Source of the DNA: Allobosea thiooxidans
Lineage (GTDB): Bacteria; Pseudomonadota; Alphaproteobacteria; Rhizobiales; Beijerinckiaceae
Assembly (NCBI RefSeq): GCF_900168195.1
Contig: NZ_FUYX01000002.1
Location: 379,501-443,500, forward strand
DNA: 64,000 nt
Direction of reading: 5' to 3'
Below, one piece after another: positions 42,013 to 50,332 of this stretch (its first letter is position 1; the number at the start of each line of letters is the position of its first letter). A program made the translations under genes and the position numbers. The notes beneath the pieces are model-generated. The model ran no database searches. It worked only from the letters and a program-made list of their open reading frames with translations, and was not told the origin of the DNA.

Positions 42013-42116
42013 ATCCCTACGCCGGCATGATCCGGATCAGGTTCGTAGGGTCACAGCGTCGCCGGGCTCGAAAGCCCAGCCGGCGGAATCTCAGCCTCCT
42101 AGCGAGGCCCCCCTGG
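42013..42116 (-). ncRNA. TPP riboswitch (THI element)
   Basis: Read on the minus strand, the aptamer is complete: GGGGGGCC and AGGAGG stem 1, the conserved CUGAGA (42089-42094 in plus coordinates), a variable stem with a GGGCU-UUCG-AGCCC hairpin, then ACCUGAUCCGGAU, AUGCCGGCGUAGGGA. These are the thiamin-pyrophosphate-binding THI box residues. It lies 104 bases upstream of the LuxE-like gene, with no other gene between, so it controls the six-gene operon. The leader after it has no clear terminator, and CCTGAC/GTCAGG near the ribosome site could form a translation-blocking stem. Confidence 0.95.
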
Positions 42117-42184
42117 GAACGGCCTTTACGTGGGGTTTGGCAGGGTGCCTTGTCAAGCGGGCGGGTGCGGCGGGCTGGCCGCCT

Positions 42185-43363
42185 TCACAAGCGCGGGGTC
42201 TCATAAAGCCGGCGGCCGCCGACGCTGATCTCGACCTGCTGGAGATAGGGCCGCAGCGCCGCCGGAGCGACCGCGATGCCGAGGCCCGGCGCCTCCGGCG
42301 CCGCCACCTGCCCCTGCGCGTCGCGCTCCAGATGATTGGCGGCGATCGCGATGGCGAGCGGTTTCGGCATGGCCGGATATTCGCAGATCTCATGATCGCC
42401 GAAGCCGGCATAGGGCTGCAGCGAGGCGGACAGGGCCAGATGCGAGGTGAAGGTGTGGTTGACGAAGGTCACGCCCTTGGCGACCGCGTAATCGGCTACC
42501 GCCTTGGATGGGCCGATGCCGCCGATCCGGCCGCAGTCGATCTGGACATAGCCGATGCCGCCATAGTCGATGAGCTGCTTGGCCATGGACTCGTTATGGG
42601 CGCCTTCGCCGCCGGCCAGGCGGACTTTCGCGCTGCGCCCGGCGAGGGCGCCATAGGCTTCGAGCGCGCTGGCGTGGAAGGGCTCCTCGAACCAGAGCAC
42701 ATTCGCCTTCTCCATGGCGGGCAGCCGGGCGGCGGCGCGCTCGACATCCTCGATGAAGATCTGGCCGGTATCGACCAGCAGGATGCCGTCCTGTCCAAGC
42801 CCCTCGCGGGCAGCGACGAAATGCTCGGCATCGGCCGCGACGCTGCCGCGGCCGATCGGCCCCCAGCCGAATTTGGCCGCGCGGAAGCTGCGGCTGCGGG
42901 CATCGCGGGCGCGTTCGAGGGTCTCCTGCGGCGTGTCGCCGAACAGGACCGAGGCATAGGGCGTCTTGGGATGGCTTTTGTCGTAGCCGAGCAGGCGCCA
43001 GACCGGCTCGGAGCGCATCTTGCCGAGGATGTCCCATAGCGCCATCTCGACGCCGGAGAAGGTGTGCGGCGCCTGCAGCAGGTCCATCGAGTTATAGGCG
43101 ACCGCGGAGGCGATGCGGGCTATATCCTCAGGGCTTTCAAGCGTCTGACCGAGCACGGAATCGGCCACGGGGCGGCAGACGCCATGCGACATCGGGCAGA
43201 TGAAGGCGGCGATGGAGGGGAGTGGTGCCGCCTCGCATTCGCCCCAGCCGACATGGCCGCCGGCGGCGACCCTGACCAGCAGCGCATCCTGGCTGCCATC
43301 GGCCTCGTCGGTGACGACGGGCATGGCGAGATAGAAGAAATCGACGGCCTCGATTCTGGGCAC
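42185..43363 (-). CDS. Enolase superfamily enzyme, mandelate racemase-type
   Basis: A 392-residue MR_MLE protein. It has the KFGWGPIGRG strand with the catalytic Lys, metal ligands in LLVDTGQ, FEEPF and GGEGAH, and His in VNHTFTSH. Such enzymes remove a proton next to a carboxylate, for dehydration or racemisation of sugar acids or dipeptides. It starts with GTG at 43363 behind GAGGAGAAG. A paralogue with the same K-x-GWGP-x-GR strand is at 50329-51528. The gene is the last of a minus-strand run with an M81 peptidase and ABC genes. Confidence 0.82.
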   Translation of the reverse strand: MPRIEAVDFFYLAMPVVTDEADGSQDALLVRVAAGGHVGWGECEAAPLPSIAAFICPMSHGVCRPVADSVLGQTLESPEDIARIASAVAYNSMDLLQAPHTFSGVEMALWDILGKMRSEPVWRLLGYDKSHPKTPYASVLFGDTPQETLERARDARSRSFRAAKFGWGPIGRGSVAADAEHFVAAREGLGQDGILLVDTGQIFIEDVERAAARLPAMEKANVLWFEEPFHASALEAYGALAGRSAKVRLAGGEGAHNESMAKQLIDYGGIGYVQIDCGRIGGIGPSKAVADYAVAKGVTFVNHTFTSHLALSASLQPYAGFGDHEICEYPAMPKPLAIAIAANHLERDAQGQVAAPEAPGLGIAVAPAALRPYLQQVEISVGGRRLYETPRL

Positions 43364-43374
43364 GGGTCTTCTCC

Positions 43375-44862
43375 TCACAGCTCGTAGATCGTGGCGCGAG
43401 GCGCGAAATCGACGCCTTCGTCAAGCGGGTAGATCGGCCGGGCGCAGATGGTGTGGCCGAGGCTCTTCAGGTTTGCGGAGGTGGCGCCTGGCGCGTCGAT
43501 GTTGAAATTCCGCGCGCACCACTGGTCGAACATGTGGAATTCGGTGTGGGGCGACTTCACCACGATCAGGTCGAAATCGGTCGGGTCGAGGCCGTTGGCG
43601 TAGTACATTGCGCGGTCGAACAGGCTGACCGAGCGGCTCATCACCACAACGGTGACATTGTCCCAGGTCAGCACCGCGGTCGGCCCGGCACTCAAGGGTG
43701 CCTTCATCGTCTCCAGCGCGGCTTCGCCATCGGAGAGCAATTTGACCTTAGCTTTCACCTTCATCGGCGGGAAGCGTGCGGGATCGATCGAGCCGCCGAG
43801 CGTGACCTCGATCGTCGCGCCGACGCCGGCCTTGTGCGCGGCGGCGGCAGCCGGCGCATCGACGATCTGGGCCAGCACCCGCTTGCCGTAGCCGGCCGCG
43901 CGCAAGGCGGCGAGGATCGCGTTGCTGTCGCCGGACGCGCCGGAAGAGGTCGCATCGGCGGCATCGGTGAAGATCACCGGACCGTCGATGCTGCGGGCCT
44001 GGGCGATGGCGCGGTCGAGCGGGACGAGCTTGCCCTGCATGCGGAAGCGCAAGGGCCAGAACTCCTCAGCCAGTCGGATGGCCTCGCGCTCGGCGCTCGC
44101 CTTGTCGCCGTCGGTGAGGATCAGCACCTGCGAGCAGAGTTCCGGCACGTCGGTGAAGGGGTTGCCGATCATGATGCCGGCGGCGAGCGCCCGGCCTTCC
44201 TCCTCCAGTCGGCGGCATTCCGCCAGCAACTCGCCATAGCAGCCGGTCTTGGTGATGAGCTCGTCGCCGCGCACGAGCGCGGGGATGACGACCCGCGCCG
44301 CGACGGGCCTGACCCCGCCATCCATCAGCTTCAGCAGCAGCTCGGCTGCGCGCCGCCCGGTATCGGCGAAATCGACATGCGGGTAGGTCCGATAGATCGC
44401 GAAGCCATCGACCTGCCGCAGCATCCGGTCGGTCAGGATGCCGTGCAGATCGAGCGAGATGACGATCGGAATGCCGGGCCCGGCGTGCTCGCGCAGCTTC
44501 TCCAGCAGATAGCCTTCCGGGTCGAGCTCGCCATCGGCGCCCATCGCGCCATGCAGCGAGACATAGATGCCGTCGATCCCGTCGAGTTTCGCGAAGATCG
44601 CGGCGAGGATTTCTTCGGAGAGCTTCTTCCAGCCTTCGGCCGAGAGCAGGCCGGCGCTGCCGGCGCGGGCGCAGATCGTCGGCACGATCTCGATATCGGG
44701 CCGCGCCTCGAAGACGGCGAGCGCGCCGCCGAGTTCCTGGTTCTTGCCACGCTGGTCGTAGAGACCGTCGCCATGGCGGATCAGGAAGTTCTCGTAATGC
44801 GACGGCAGCGGATTGAAGGAGGAGATCTCCTGCTTGCAGTCGGCGATCAGGATGCGCTTCAT
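43375..44862 (-). CDS. M81 family metallopeptidase (MlrC-like)
   Basis: A 495-residue protein with the MlrC layout: N-terminal DUF1485 domain starting MKRILIADCKQEISSFNP, SLHGAMGADGELDPEGYLL, and DLHG as zinc-ligand block, then the C-terminal MlrC_C domain (DAADATSSGASGDSNAIL). MlrC hydrolyses small peptides in microcystin breakdown; most relatives act on unknown small amide compounds. It lies 18 bases after the permease operon and 12 before the enolase gene. Confidence 0.85.
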   Translation of the reverse strand: MKRILIADCKQEISSFNPLPSHYENFLIRHGDGLYDQRGKNQELGGALAVFEARPDIEIVPTICARAGSAGLLSAEGWKKLSEEILAAIFAKLDGIDGIYVSLHGAMGADGELDPEGYLLEKLREHAGPGIPIVISLDLHGILTDRMLRQVDGFAIYRTYPHVDFADTGRRAAELLLKLMDGGVRPVAARVVIPALVRGDELITKTGCYGELLAECRRLEEEGRALAAGIMIGNPFTDVPELCSQVLILTDGDKASAEREAIRLAEEFWPLRFRMQGKLVPLDRAIAQARSIDGPVIFTDAADATSSGASGDSNAILAALRAAGYGKRVLAQIVDAPAAAAAHKAGVGATIEVTLGGSIDPARFPPMKVKAKVKLLSDGEAALETMKAPLSAGPTAVLTWDNVTVVVMSRSVSLFDRAMYYANGLDPTDFDLIVVKSPHTEFHMFDQWCARNFNIDAPGATSANLKSLGHTICARPIYPLDEGVDFAPRATIYEL

Positions 44863-44879
44863 CGGGCGGCTCCTACAGG

Positions 44880-45728
44880 TCAGAACTTCAGGCGGGGGTC
44901 GAGCACGTCGCGCAGGCCGTCGCCGAGAAGGTTGAGGCCGAGCACGCAGACGATGATCGCGAGGCCCGGGAACACCGTGATCCACGGCGCCTCGCGCATG
45001 AAATCGCGGCCTTGCGCGATGATCGAGCCGAAGGAGGCGGCCGGCGGCGGCGGGCCGGCGCCGACGAAGGAGAGCGCAGCCTCGGCCAAGACCGCGATGG
45101 CGAAGACATAGGTCAGCCGCACGATCAGCGGCCCGGCCGCGTTGCGCAGCACATGCTTGAACAGGATCGTCATTTCGCCGACGCCGATCGAGCGGGCGGC
45201 GGAGACGTATTCCTGTTCCTTTTCGAGCAGGACCGAGGCGCGCACGATGCGGGCCGTATGCGGCGTCGTGGCGATGGCGAGCGCGATCACGACATTGGTC
45301 AGCGAGGCGCCGAGCACGGCCGAGACGACCATGGCGAGCACGATCGAGGGGAACGCCATCAGCGCGTCCATGATCCGCATGATGGGCTGGTCGAGATGAT
45401 AGAAGAAGCCGGCGATCGCGCCGCTCAGCGTGCCCGCGATGCCGGCCAGCACCACGGTGAAGGCGCCGATGGCGAGCGAGATGCGGGCGCCTATCATCAC
45501 GCGCGAGAGGATGTCGCGGCCGAAATGATCGGTGCCGAACCAGTGCACGGCGCTGGGCGCCGCGAGCCGGGCGCGGACATTGCTGCGCAGCGGGTCGAAG
45601 GGCGAGAGCAGGTCGGCGGAGAGCGCGACCACGACCATCAACAGCACCAGCGCCGCCCCGATCACGAAGGAGCGGTTGCGCAGCAGGCGCCCCCAGAGGG
45701 CGCGGCCGACGAGTGGCGTACCTTGCAT
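44880..45728 (-). CDS. Peptide-type ABC permease (DppC-like)
   Basis: A 282-residue permease. N-terminal oligopeptide-permease extension (RNRSFVIGAALVLLMVVVALSADLLSPFDPL), HWFGTDHFGRDILSRVMIGARISL and the EAA loop AARSIGVGEMTILFKHVLRNAAG. It forms a pair with the DppB-like permease, overlapping its gene by 1 base. No ATPase gene is in this locus. Confidence 0.87.
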   Translation of the reverse strand: MQGTPLVGRALWGRLLRNRSFVIGAALVLLMVVVALSADLLSPFDPLRSNVRARLAAPSAVHWFGTDHFGRDILSRVMIGARISLAIGAFTVVLAGIAGTLSGAIAGFFYHLDQPIMRIMDALMAFPSIVLAMVVSAVLGASLTNVVIALAIATTPHTARIVRASVLLEKEQEYVSAARSIGVGEMTILFKHVLRNAAGPLIVRLTYVFAIAVLAEAALSFVGAGPPPPAASFGSIIAQGRDFMREAPWITVFPGLAIIVCVLGLNLLGDGLRDVLDPRLKF

Positions 45729-46672
45729 CAGGCCAGCCTCACCCGCGGATCGACCACGGCGTAGAGGATGTCGACGACGAGATTGATCGCGAGATAGACG
45801 ACCGCAAGGAAGAGCAAACCGCCCTGCAGAACCGGGAAATCGCGCGAGGCGATGGCGCCGACGATCAGGCGGCCGACGCCCGGAATGGAGAAGACCTGCT
45901 CGACGATGACGGCACCGCCGAGCAGCGCGCCGGAGACGATGCCGATCACGGTGAGGATCGGGATCATCGCGTTCGGCAGCGCGTGGCGCAGCACGACATG
46001 GAGCTTGGCCAGCCCCTTGGCATCGGCGGTGCGGACATAGTCCTGGCTGAGCGTGTCGAGCATCGAGGCGCGCGCCATGCGGGCGATGAAGCCGACCTGC
46101 ACCAGTCCCAGCGTCAGCGCCGGCAAGACCATGCCGCGCAGCCATTGGCTCGGGGATTCGAGGAAGGGCGTGAAGCCGCCGCTCGGCAGCCAGCCGAGCG
46201 AGACGGCGAAGACCAGCACCATGACGAGGCCGAGCCAGAAATCCGGGACCGAGAGCCCGAGCAGAGCCGTGGTCATCACCGCCTGATCGGGCCAGCGGTT
46301 GTGGTTGACGGCCGCGATAATGCCGGCGGCGACACCGAAGAATACGGCGAAGGCGAGTGCCAGCGCTGCCAGCGAAAGCGTGACCGGCAGGCGCTCGATC
46401 AGGGCTGCCGTCACCGAACGGTTGAGCAGGATCGACTGGCCGAGATCGCCGCTGAGGATGCGCCCGTACCAGCCGAACATCTGCTGCGGCAGCGACAGAT
46501 CGAGACCTAGCGCGCTGCGCAGCTTGGCGACCTGCTCGGGCGTCGCAGAGGCGTCGAGAAAGGCCGCTGCCGGATCGCCCGGCACCAGCCAGATCAGCGC
46601 GAAGGACATCAGCGAGACCAGGACGAGCACGAGAAAGGCGCCCGCGAGCCGGCGGATCAGGAAATGTCCCAT
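45728..46672 (-). CDS. Peptide-type ABC permease (DppB-like)
   Basis: A 314-residue permease. It has the DppB N-terminal GHFLIRRLAGAFLVLVLVSLMSFALIWLVPGDPAAAF pattern, LPALTLGLVQVGFIARMARASMLDTLSQDYVRTADAKGL as EAA loop, and a C-terminal AINLVVDILYAVVDPRVRL. It works with the DppC-like and DppA-like genes flanking it. The 212-base gap upstream contains a palindromic repeat. Confidence 0.88.
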   Translation of the reverse strand: MGHFLIRRLAGAFLVLVLVSLMSFALIWLVPGDPAAAFLDASATPEQVAKLRSALGLDLSLPQQMFGWYGRILSGDLGQSILLNRSVTAALIERLPVTLSLAALALAFAVFFGVAAGIIAAVNHNRWPDQAVMTTALLGLSVPDFWLGLVMVLVFAVSLGWLPSGGFTPFLESPSQWLRGMVLPALTLGLVQVGFIARMARASMLDTLSQDYVRTADAKGLAKLHVVLRHALPNAMIPILTVIGIVSGALLGGAVIVEQVFSIPGVGRLIVGAIASRDFPVLQGGLLFLAVVYLAINLVVDILYAVVDPRVRLA

Positions 46673-46759
46673 GCCGCTCCTCGTCGAGTGAAAAGTGAAG
46701 GCGCCGCCGCCAAGACGGCTCGCAGGGTCAGCTCCGCGGGCCGGGTTCGTTTCTGCGAG

Positions 46760-46868
46760 CCCTCATCCTGAGGAGCCGCGTAGCGGCGTCTCGAAGGATG
46801 TTTCAGGAGGCTCCGGAGATATCTGGAGCATCCTTCGAGACAGCCCTGCGGGCCTCCTCAGGATGAGG
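46760..46868. repeat. Long palindromic intergenic repeat
   Basis: Two arms of about 40 bases, at 46760-46800 and 46829-46868, are nearly inverted copies. Both have CCTCATCCTGAGGAG and TCGAAGGATG words, with differences in the middle (GCCGCTACGCGGC against AGCCCTGCGGGCC). The spacer contains the partial palindrome CTCCGGAGATATCTGGAG. It lies between binding-protein and permease genes of one transporter, and related words occur at 25331-25434. Confidence 0.75.
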
Positions 46869-46884
46869 TGGCCCAGAAGACCAC

Positions 46885-48423
46885 TCAAGGCTCCAGCCAG
46901 ACGCCCCACATGCGCGGGATGCGATAGGGCTTGAAGTTCTTGAGCTTGGCCGTGGAGGCCTGGAAGACCCCGTAATTGCCAGCCTTCATCGCGACACCCG
47001 CGTCGTACATGTGCTTCTGGAAGGCGTCGAAGAGGGCCTTGCGCTTGGCTTCGTCCATCTCGGCGTTGAAGGCGGCGGCGATCCGGTCGATCTCCGGGTC
47101 CTTCGCCTGCTGCGAGAGGCCGTTGACCCAGGGGGCCATGACCGAGCCCGGGCCTTCATAGGGCTCGATGCCGAAGCCATGCGTCCAGAAGGTCCAGCCG
47201 GTCGGCGTGAAGCCGATCTTGGAAACGGTCGGCCAGTCGGAGACGGCGATGTCGACCTCGATGCCGATCTCCTTCAGCTTCTGCTGCACCAGCGTCGCGG
47301 TGTCGACATTGGGGCGCAGATTGTCGGTGATGAAGGTGACCTTGCCGCCCTTGTAGGCGGATTTGGCGAGGAGTTCCTTGGCGAGCTTCAGGTCGGACTT
47401 GTTGTACTTGTCGCTGCCGGCCGCCGAATGGAAGGCCGCGCCGGGATAGAGCCAGCTCGGATCCATCTGGTAGATGTCGGCATAGGAGATCGCCATGATC
47501 TCCTCCATGTCCAGCGCAGCCTGGACGGCGAGCCGGAAGTTCACGTCGTTGGCGGGCGGCTGCGCCTGGTTGAACTTGATCACCTGCAGGCCGAACGGCA
47601 CCACCTTGTGGACGGTGAAGCGGTTGTCGCTGCCGAGCCGCTTCGCGGTCGGGCCGTCGACGGTCTCGTTGAACTGGATCTGCCCGGCTTCGAGCGCCGC
47701 GGTGCGGGCCCCGCCCTCCGGCATGAAGCGGAAGGTCACGGTGTCCAGGAAGGCTTCCTTCTTGCCGGCGAAGCCGTCGCGGCCGGTGCCCTTCGGATTG
47801 GGCGAATAGCCATCATAGCGCGTGAGCTTGACGTGGCTGTCGGGCTTGTACTCGACGAATTTGTACGGGCCGGTGCCGATGACCTCGATCTTGCCGGCCT
47901 CCTTGGCCGCCTCGCTCGCCGGATAGATCGCGATCGGCGCGCGCGGCGAGGAGAGGTTCTCGAGAAAGGTCGATTGCGGTTGCTTCAGCGTGACCGTGAC
48001 CTCGCTCGGGCCGGTCGCCGCGACCTTGTCGATGGCTGCGACGAGTGCGGGCGAAGCGCCGATCTTGCGATAGCGTTCGAGCGAGGCGACGACGTCGTCG
48101 GCATCGAGCTTCTTGCCGTTGTGGAAGGTCACGTCCTTGCGGATCGGGAAGACATAGGTCTTGCCGTCCGGCGAGATCGTGACGCCCTCCGCAAGCTCGG
48201 GCACGGGCTTCGCGTTCTCGTCGCGGGCGTAGAGCGTCTCGAAAATGTGGAGCGTGATGTTGCGCGCGGCCTGGGCCGAGGTGATCTGGGCGTCGAGCGA
48301 AGGCGGCGCCTGGCTGATGCCGATGACGATGTCGCCGCCCTTGCGCTGGGCCAGCGCATCGGGTGCACCTCCCAGCATGAGGGCAACCGCCAGGGCGGCG
48401 CCGAAGATGGTGTGCTTTGCCAT
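46885..48423 (-). CDS. ABC substrate-binding protein (DppA/peptide family)
   Basis: A 512-residue SBP_bac_5 protein with Sec signal (MAKHTIFGAALAVALMLGGA, cleavage after ALAQ), the KDVTFHNGKKLDADDVVASLERYRKIG block and ETLYARDENAKPVPELAEGV. It captures peptides or other solutes for the adjacent permeases. It follows the aspartoacylase-like gene by 40 bases on the same strand. Confidence 0.87.
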   Translation of the reverse strand: MAKHTIFGAALAVALMLGGAPDALAQRKGGDIVIGISQAPPSLDAQITSAQAARNITLHIFETLYARDENAKPVPELAEGVTISPDGKTYVFPIRKDVTFHNGKKLDADDVVASLERYRKIGASPALVAAIDKVAATGPSEVTVTLKQPQSTFLENLSSPRAPIAIYPASEAAKEAGKIEVIGTGPYKFVEYKPDSHVKLTRYDGYSPNPKGTGRDGFAGKKEAFLDTVTFRFMPEGGARTAALEAGQIQFNETVDGPTAKRLGSDNRFTVHKVVPFGLQVIKFNQAQPPANDVNFRLAVQAALDMEEIMAISYADIYQMDPSWLYPGAAFHSAAGSDKYNKSDLKLAKELLAKSAYKGGKVTFITDNLRPNVDTATLVQQKLKEIGIEVDIAVSDWPTVSKIGFTPTGWTFWTHGFGIEPYEGPGSVMAPWVNGLSQQAKDPEIDRIAAAFNAEMDEAKRKALFDAFQKHMYDAGVAMKAGNYGVFQASTAKLKNFKPYRIPRMWGVWLEP

Positions 48424-48463
48424 GTTCTTCTCCCCTCCGGATGATGGTCAGGCACGAAGACGG

Positions 48464-49495
48464 TCAGGCTGCGGCGCGTAGCGCGTCGTAATCCTCCATC
48501 AGCACGGCGACGGCGTCGCCGCGTTGCACGCGGCCGGGCCCGGCCGACATCCACAGCACGCCGTCGCGGCGGTAGCGCACGTCCAGCGGCGCGCGGTCGA
48601 TATCCTCGACGAAGTGCAGATAGCCGGCGAGGTCGCCGGCACGGCAGAGATCGCCGACGACGTTGCGCGGCTCGAACAGGCCGCCGGCCGGTGCGAAGGA
48701 ATAGCCGGCGGCGTCGCGCACCATCATGTGGCGGGTGCCGGGCGAGCCGTCGCGCTGGCTCGTATCGGGCTGACCTTCCATCAGGCCGAAATGCCTGAGG
48801 ATGTTGGTCAGCGCCCGGTCTGCAATGCGCACGCCTTCGACATTGACCCGTCCCCAGCCGCCGAGCTCGGTGCCGAGCGAGAGGATGCCGCGCCGCTCGA
48901 CCGAGGAGGTCAGCGTCGCGCCTTCGTCGACGCCCCAGAAGACGACGTTGTAGGGCGCGCCGAAGGCGGCTGCCGCCGCCATGGTGCGTTCGCGCAGCTT
49001 GGCGTCTGCGACGTAGTGCATGTTGGTCGAGAGCGCCGAGTCGCCGGAATGTCCGGCGGTGTGGAGATCGACGGAGACATCGACCAGCGGCAGCAGCACC
49101 GCATCGACGAAATGCGCGAGCATTTCCGAAAAGGTGCCCCTGGGATTGCCGGGAAAGCAGCGATTCATGTCGCGGTTGTCGACCGGCGAGAGCCGCGTGT
49201 CGTTCATGACGGCCGGGATGTTGAGCGCCGGGATCATGATCACCCGCCCCTGCACCTTTGCCGGGTCGAGGCCGCGGGAGAGGCGCGAGACCGCGATCTG
49301 GCCCTCGTACTCGTCGCCATGGACGCCGCCGGTGAAGAGTATCGTCGGCCCTGAGCCGTTTTTCACGCTGACGACCGGGATCTCGACGACGCCCCAGCCG
49401 GACGTGTTGCGAGACAAGGGCGCCCGCAGATAGCCTGCCTGCCGACCCGAAGCTTCAAAGTCGATCTCGCACCGAACCCGACTTTCCGACGCCAT
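48464..49495 (-). CDS. Succinylglutamate desuccinylase/aspartoacylase family deacylase
   Basis: A 343-residue zinc enzyme. The first two zinc ligands lie in GGVHGDEYEG (H-x-x-E), the third in DLHTAGHSGD, and NPRGTFSEMLA plus NRDMNRCFPG are typical of the DoeB/AstE group. It would hydrolyse an N-acyl amino acid in the cytoplasm. It is the first gene of a minus-strand operon (deacylase, binding protein, permeases, peptidase, enolase), starting 26 bases left of a palindromic operator. AGGGGATC precedes the ATG. Confidence 0.83.
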   Translation of the reverse strand: MASESRVRCEIDFEASGRQAGYLRAPLSRNTSGWGVVEIPVVSVKNGSGPTILFTGGVHGDEYEGQIAVSRLSRGLDPAKVQGRVIMIPALNIPAVMNDTRLSPVDNRDMNRCFPGNPRGTFSEMLAHFVDAVLLPLVDVSVDLHTAGHSGDSALSTNMHYVADAKLRERTMAAAAAFGAPYNVVFWGVDEGATLTSSVERRGILSLGTELGGWGRVNVEGVRIADRALTNILRHFGLMEGQPDTSQRDGSPGTRHMMVRDAAGYSFAPAGGLFEPRNVVGDLCRAGDLAGYLHFVEDIDRAPLDVRYRRDGVLWMSAGPGRVQRGDAVAVLMEDYDALRAAA

Positions 49496-49520
49496 GGCGA
49501 TCCCCTCTCGCTCTTGCGTT

Positions 49521-49546
49521 TCGTATGATTGTATACGATCATACGA
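49521..49546. promoter_or_regulatory. 26-base near-perfect palindrome, likely GntR operator
   Basis: Arms TCGTATGAT (49521-49529) and ATCATACGA (49538-49546) flank TGTATACG; 12 of 13 base pairs are symmetric. It is in the middle of the 78-base gap between the divergent deacylase and GntR genes. The TGTATACG core also occurs (reverse complement) at 52313-52320 next to the second FCD-type GntR gene. Confidence 0.78.
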
Positions 49547-49573
49547 TCTGTCAAGCGAAGGGCAGAGAGCCGG

Positions 49574-50332
49574 ATGACGGATATGGGCGAGCAGGTGCAC
49601 GCAGCCGAGACGGCAACGCAGGAGCGGGCGAAAGGCTCGGGTCCCGACTGGCAGCCCTTGCAGCCGCAGACCCTCGTCGATCGCGCGATCGAGGCGATCA
49701 TCGCCGGCGCCGCCGCCGGGCTGATTCTGCCGGGAGACCGGATCGTCGAGGTCGATCTCGCCCGCAAGCTCGGAGTCAGCCGTGTGCCGGTGCGCGAGGC
49801 GCTGCGCCTGCTCGAGAGCCAGGGCGTCGTCGTCAGCGAGCCCTATAAGGGGATCAGGCTGCGCCCCGTCACGAACGAGCGGATCGCCGACCTGATCGAG
49901 GCCCGCATCGCGCTCGAGGCCAGCGCGACCGCGCGCGCCGTCGCTGCCGGGCGCAATCGCGGCCGCCATCTCGACGAATTGCGCGGCGCCGTTGCCGAGA
50001 TGGAGCTGATGGCGGCGCGCGGCAGCGCCTATGGCGTCGCGGTCGCCGACACCAATTTCCACCGCGCGCTCTGCAGGCTCGGCGGCAACAGCGTCACCTT
50101 CGACCTGTGGGAGACGCTGGCGCCGCAATGCACGATCATCTTCGGCCTCGCCACCTTCGGCAAGCCGATGGCCGGCGTCGTCGAGGAGCATGTCGACTTG
50201 CTCGCGGCCTTCGAGGCCGGCGACATCGCCGTGATCGCGCGCACGCTCGACGAGCACATCACCGTCATGAACCACGCGATGGACTACGAGGCCATCGTCG
50301 CCCAACGCCGCCAGGAAAGGGACGCATCGTGA
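49574..50332 (+). CDS. GntR family regulator, FCD subfamily
   Basis: A 252-residue protein. The winged helix (PGDRIVEVDLARKLGVSRVPVREALRLLESQGVV) covers about residues 45-110 and an FCD effector domain follows (LIEARIALEASATARAV, then ADTNFHRALCRLGGN). It likely binds the palindrome 28 bases upstream and controls both the divergent deacylase-transport operon and the enolase gene that overlaps its stop. The ATG at 49574 is preferred over a TTG at 49529 that would lie inside the operator. Confidence 0.85.
   Translation: MTDMGEQVHAAETATQERAKGSGPDWQPLQPQTLVDRAIEAIIAGAAAGLILPGDRIVEVDLARKLGVSRVPVREALRLLESQGVVVSEPYKGIRLRPVTNERIADLIEARIALEASATARAVAAGRNRGRHLDELRGAVAEMELMAARGSAYGVAVADTNFHRALCRLGGNSVTFDLWETLAPQCTIIFGLATFGKPMAGVVEEHVDLLAAFEAGDIAVIARTLDEHITVMNHAMDYEAIVAQRRQERDAS

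Noticed and set aside
46760-46868. An insertion sequence or its ends
   Set aside because: There is no transposase frame and the element is only about 110 bases with inner symmetry; it is a palindromic repeat.
49529-49573. TTG start of the GntR gene at 49529
   Set aside because: It would place the coding start inside the 26-base palindrome, and the extra residues have no family counterpart; the ATG at 49574 is more likely.
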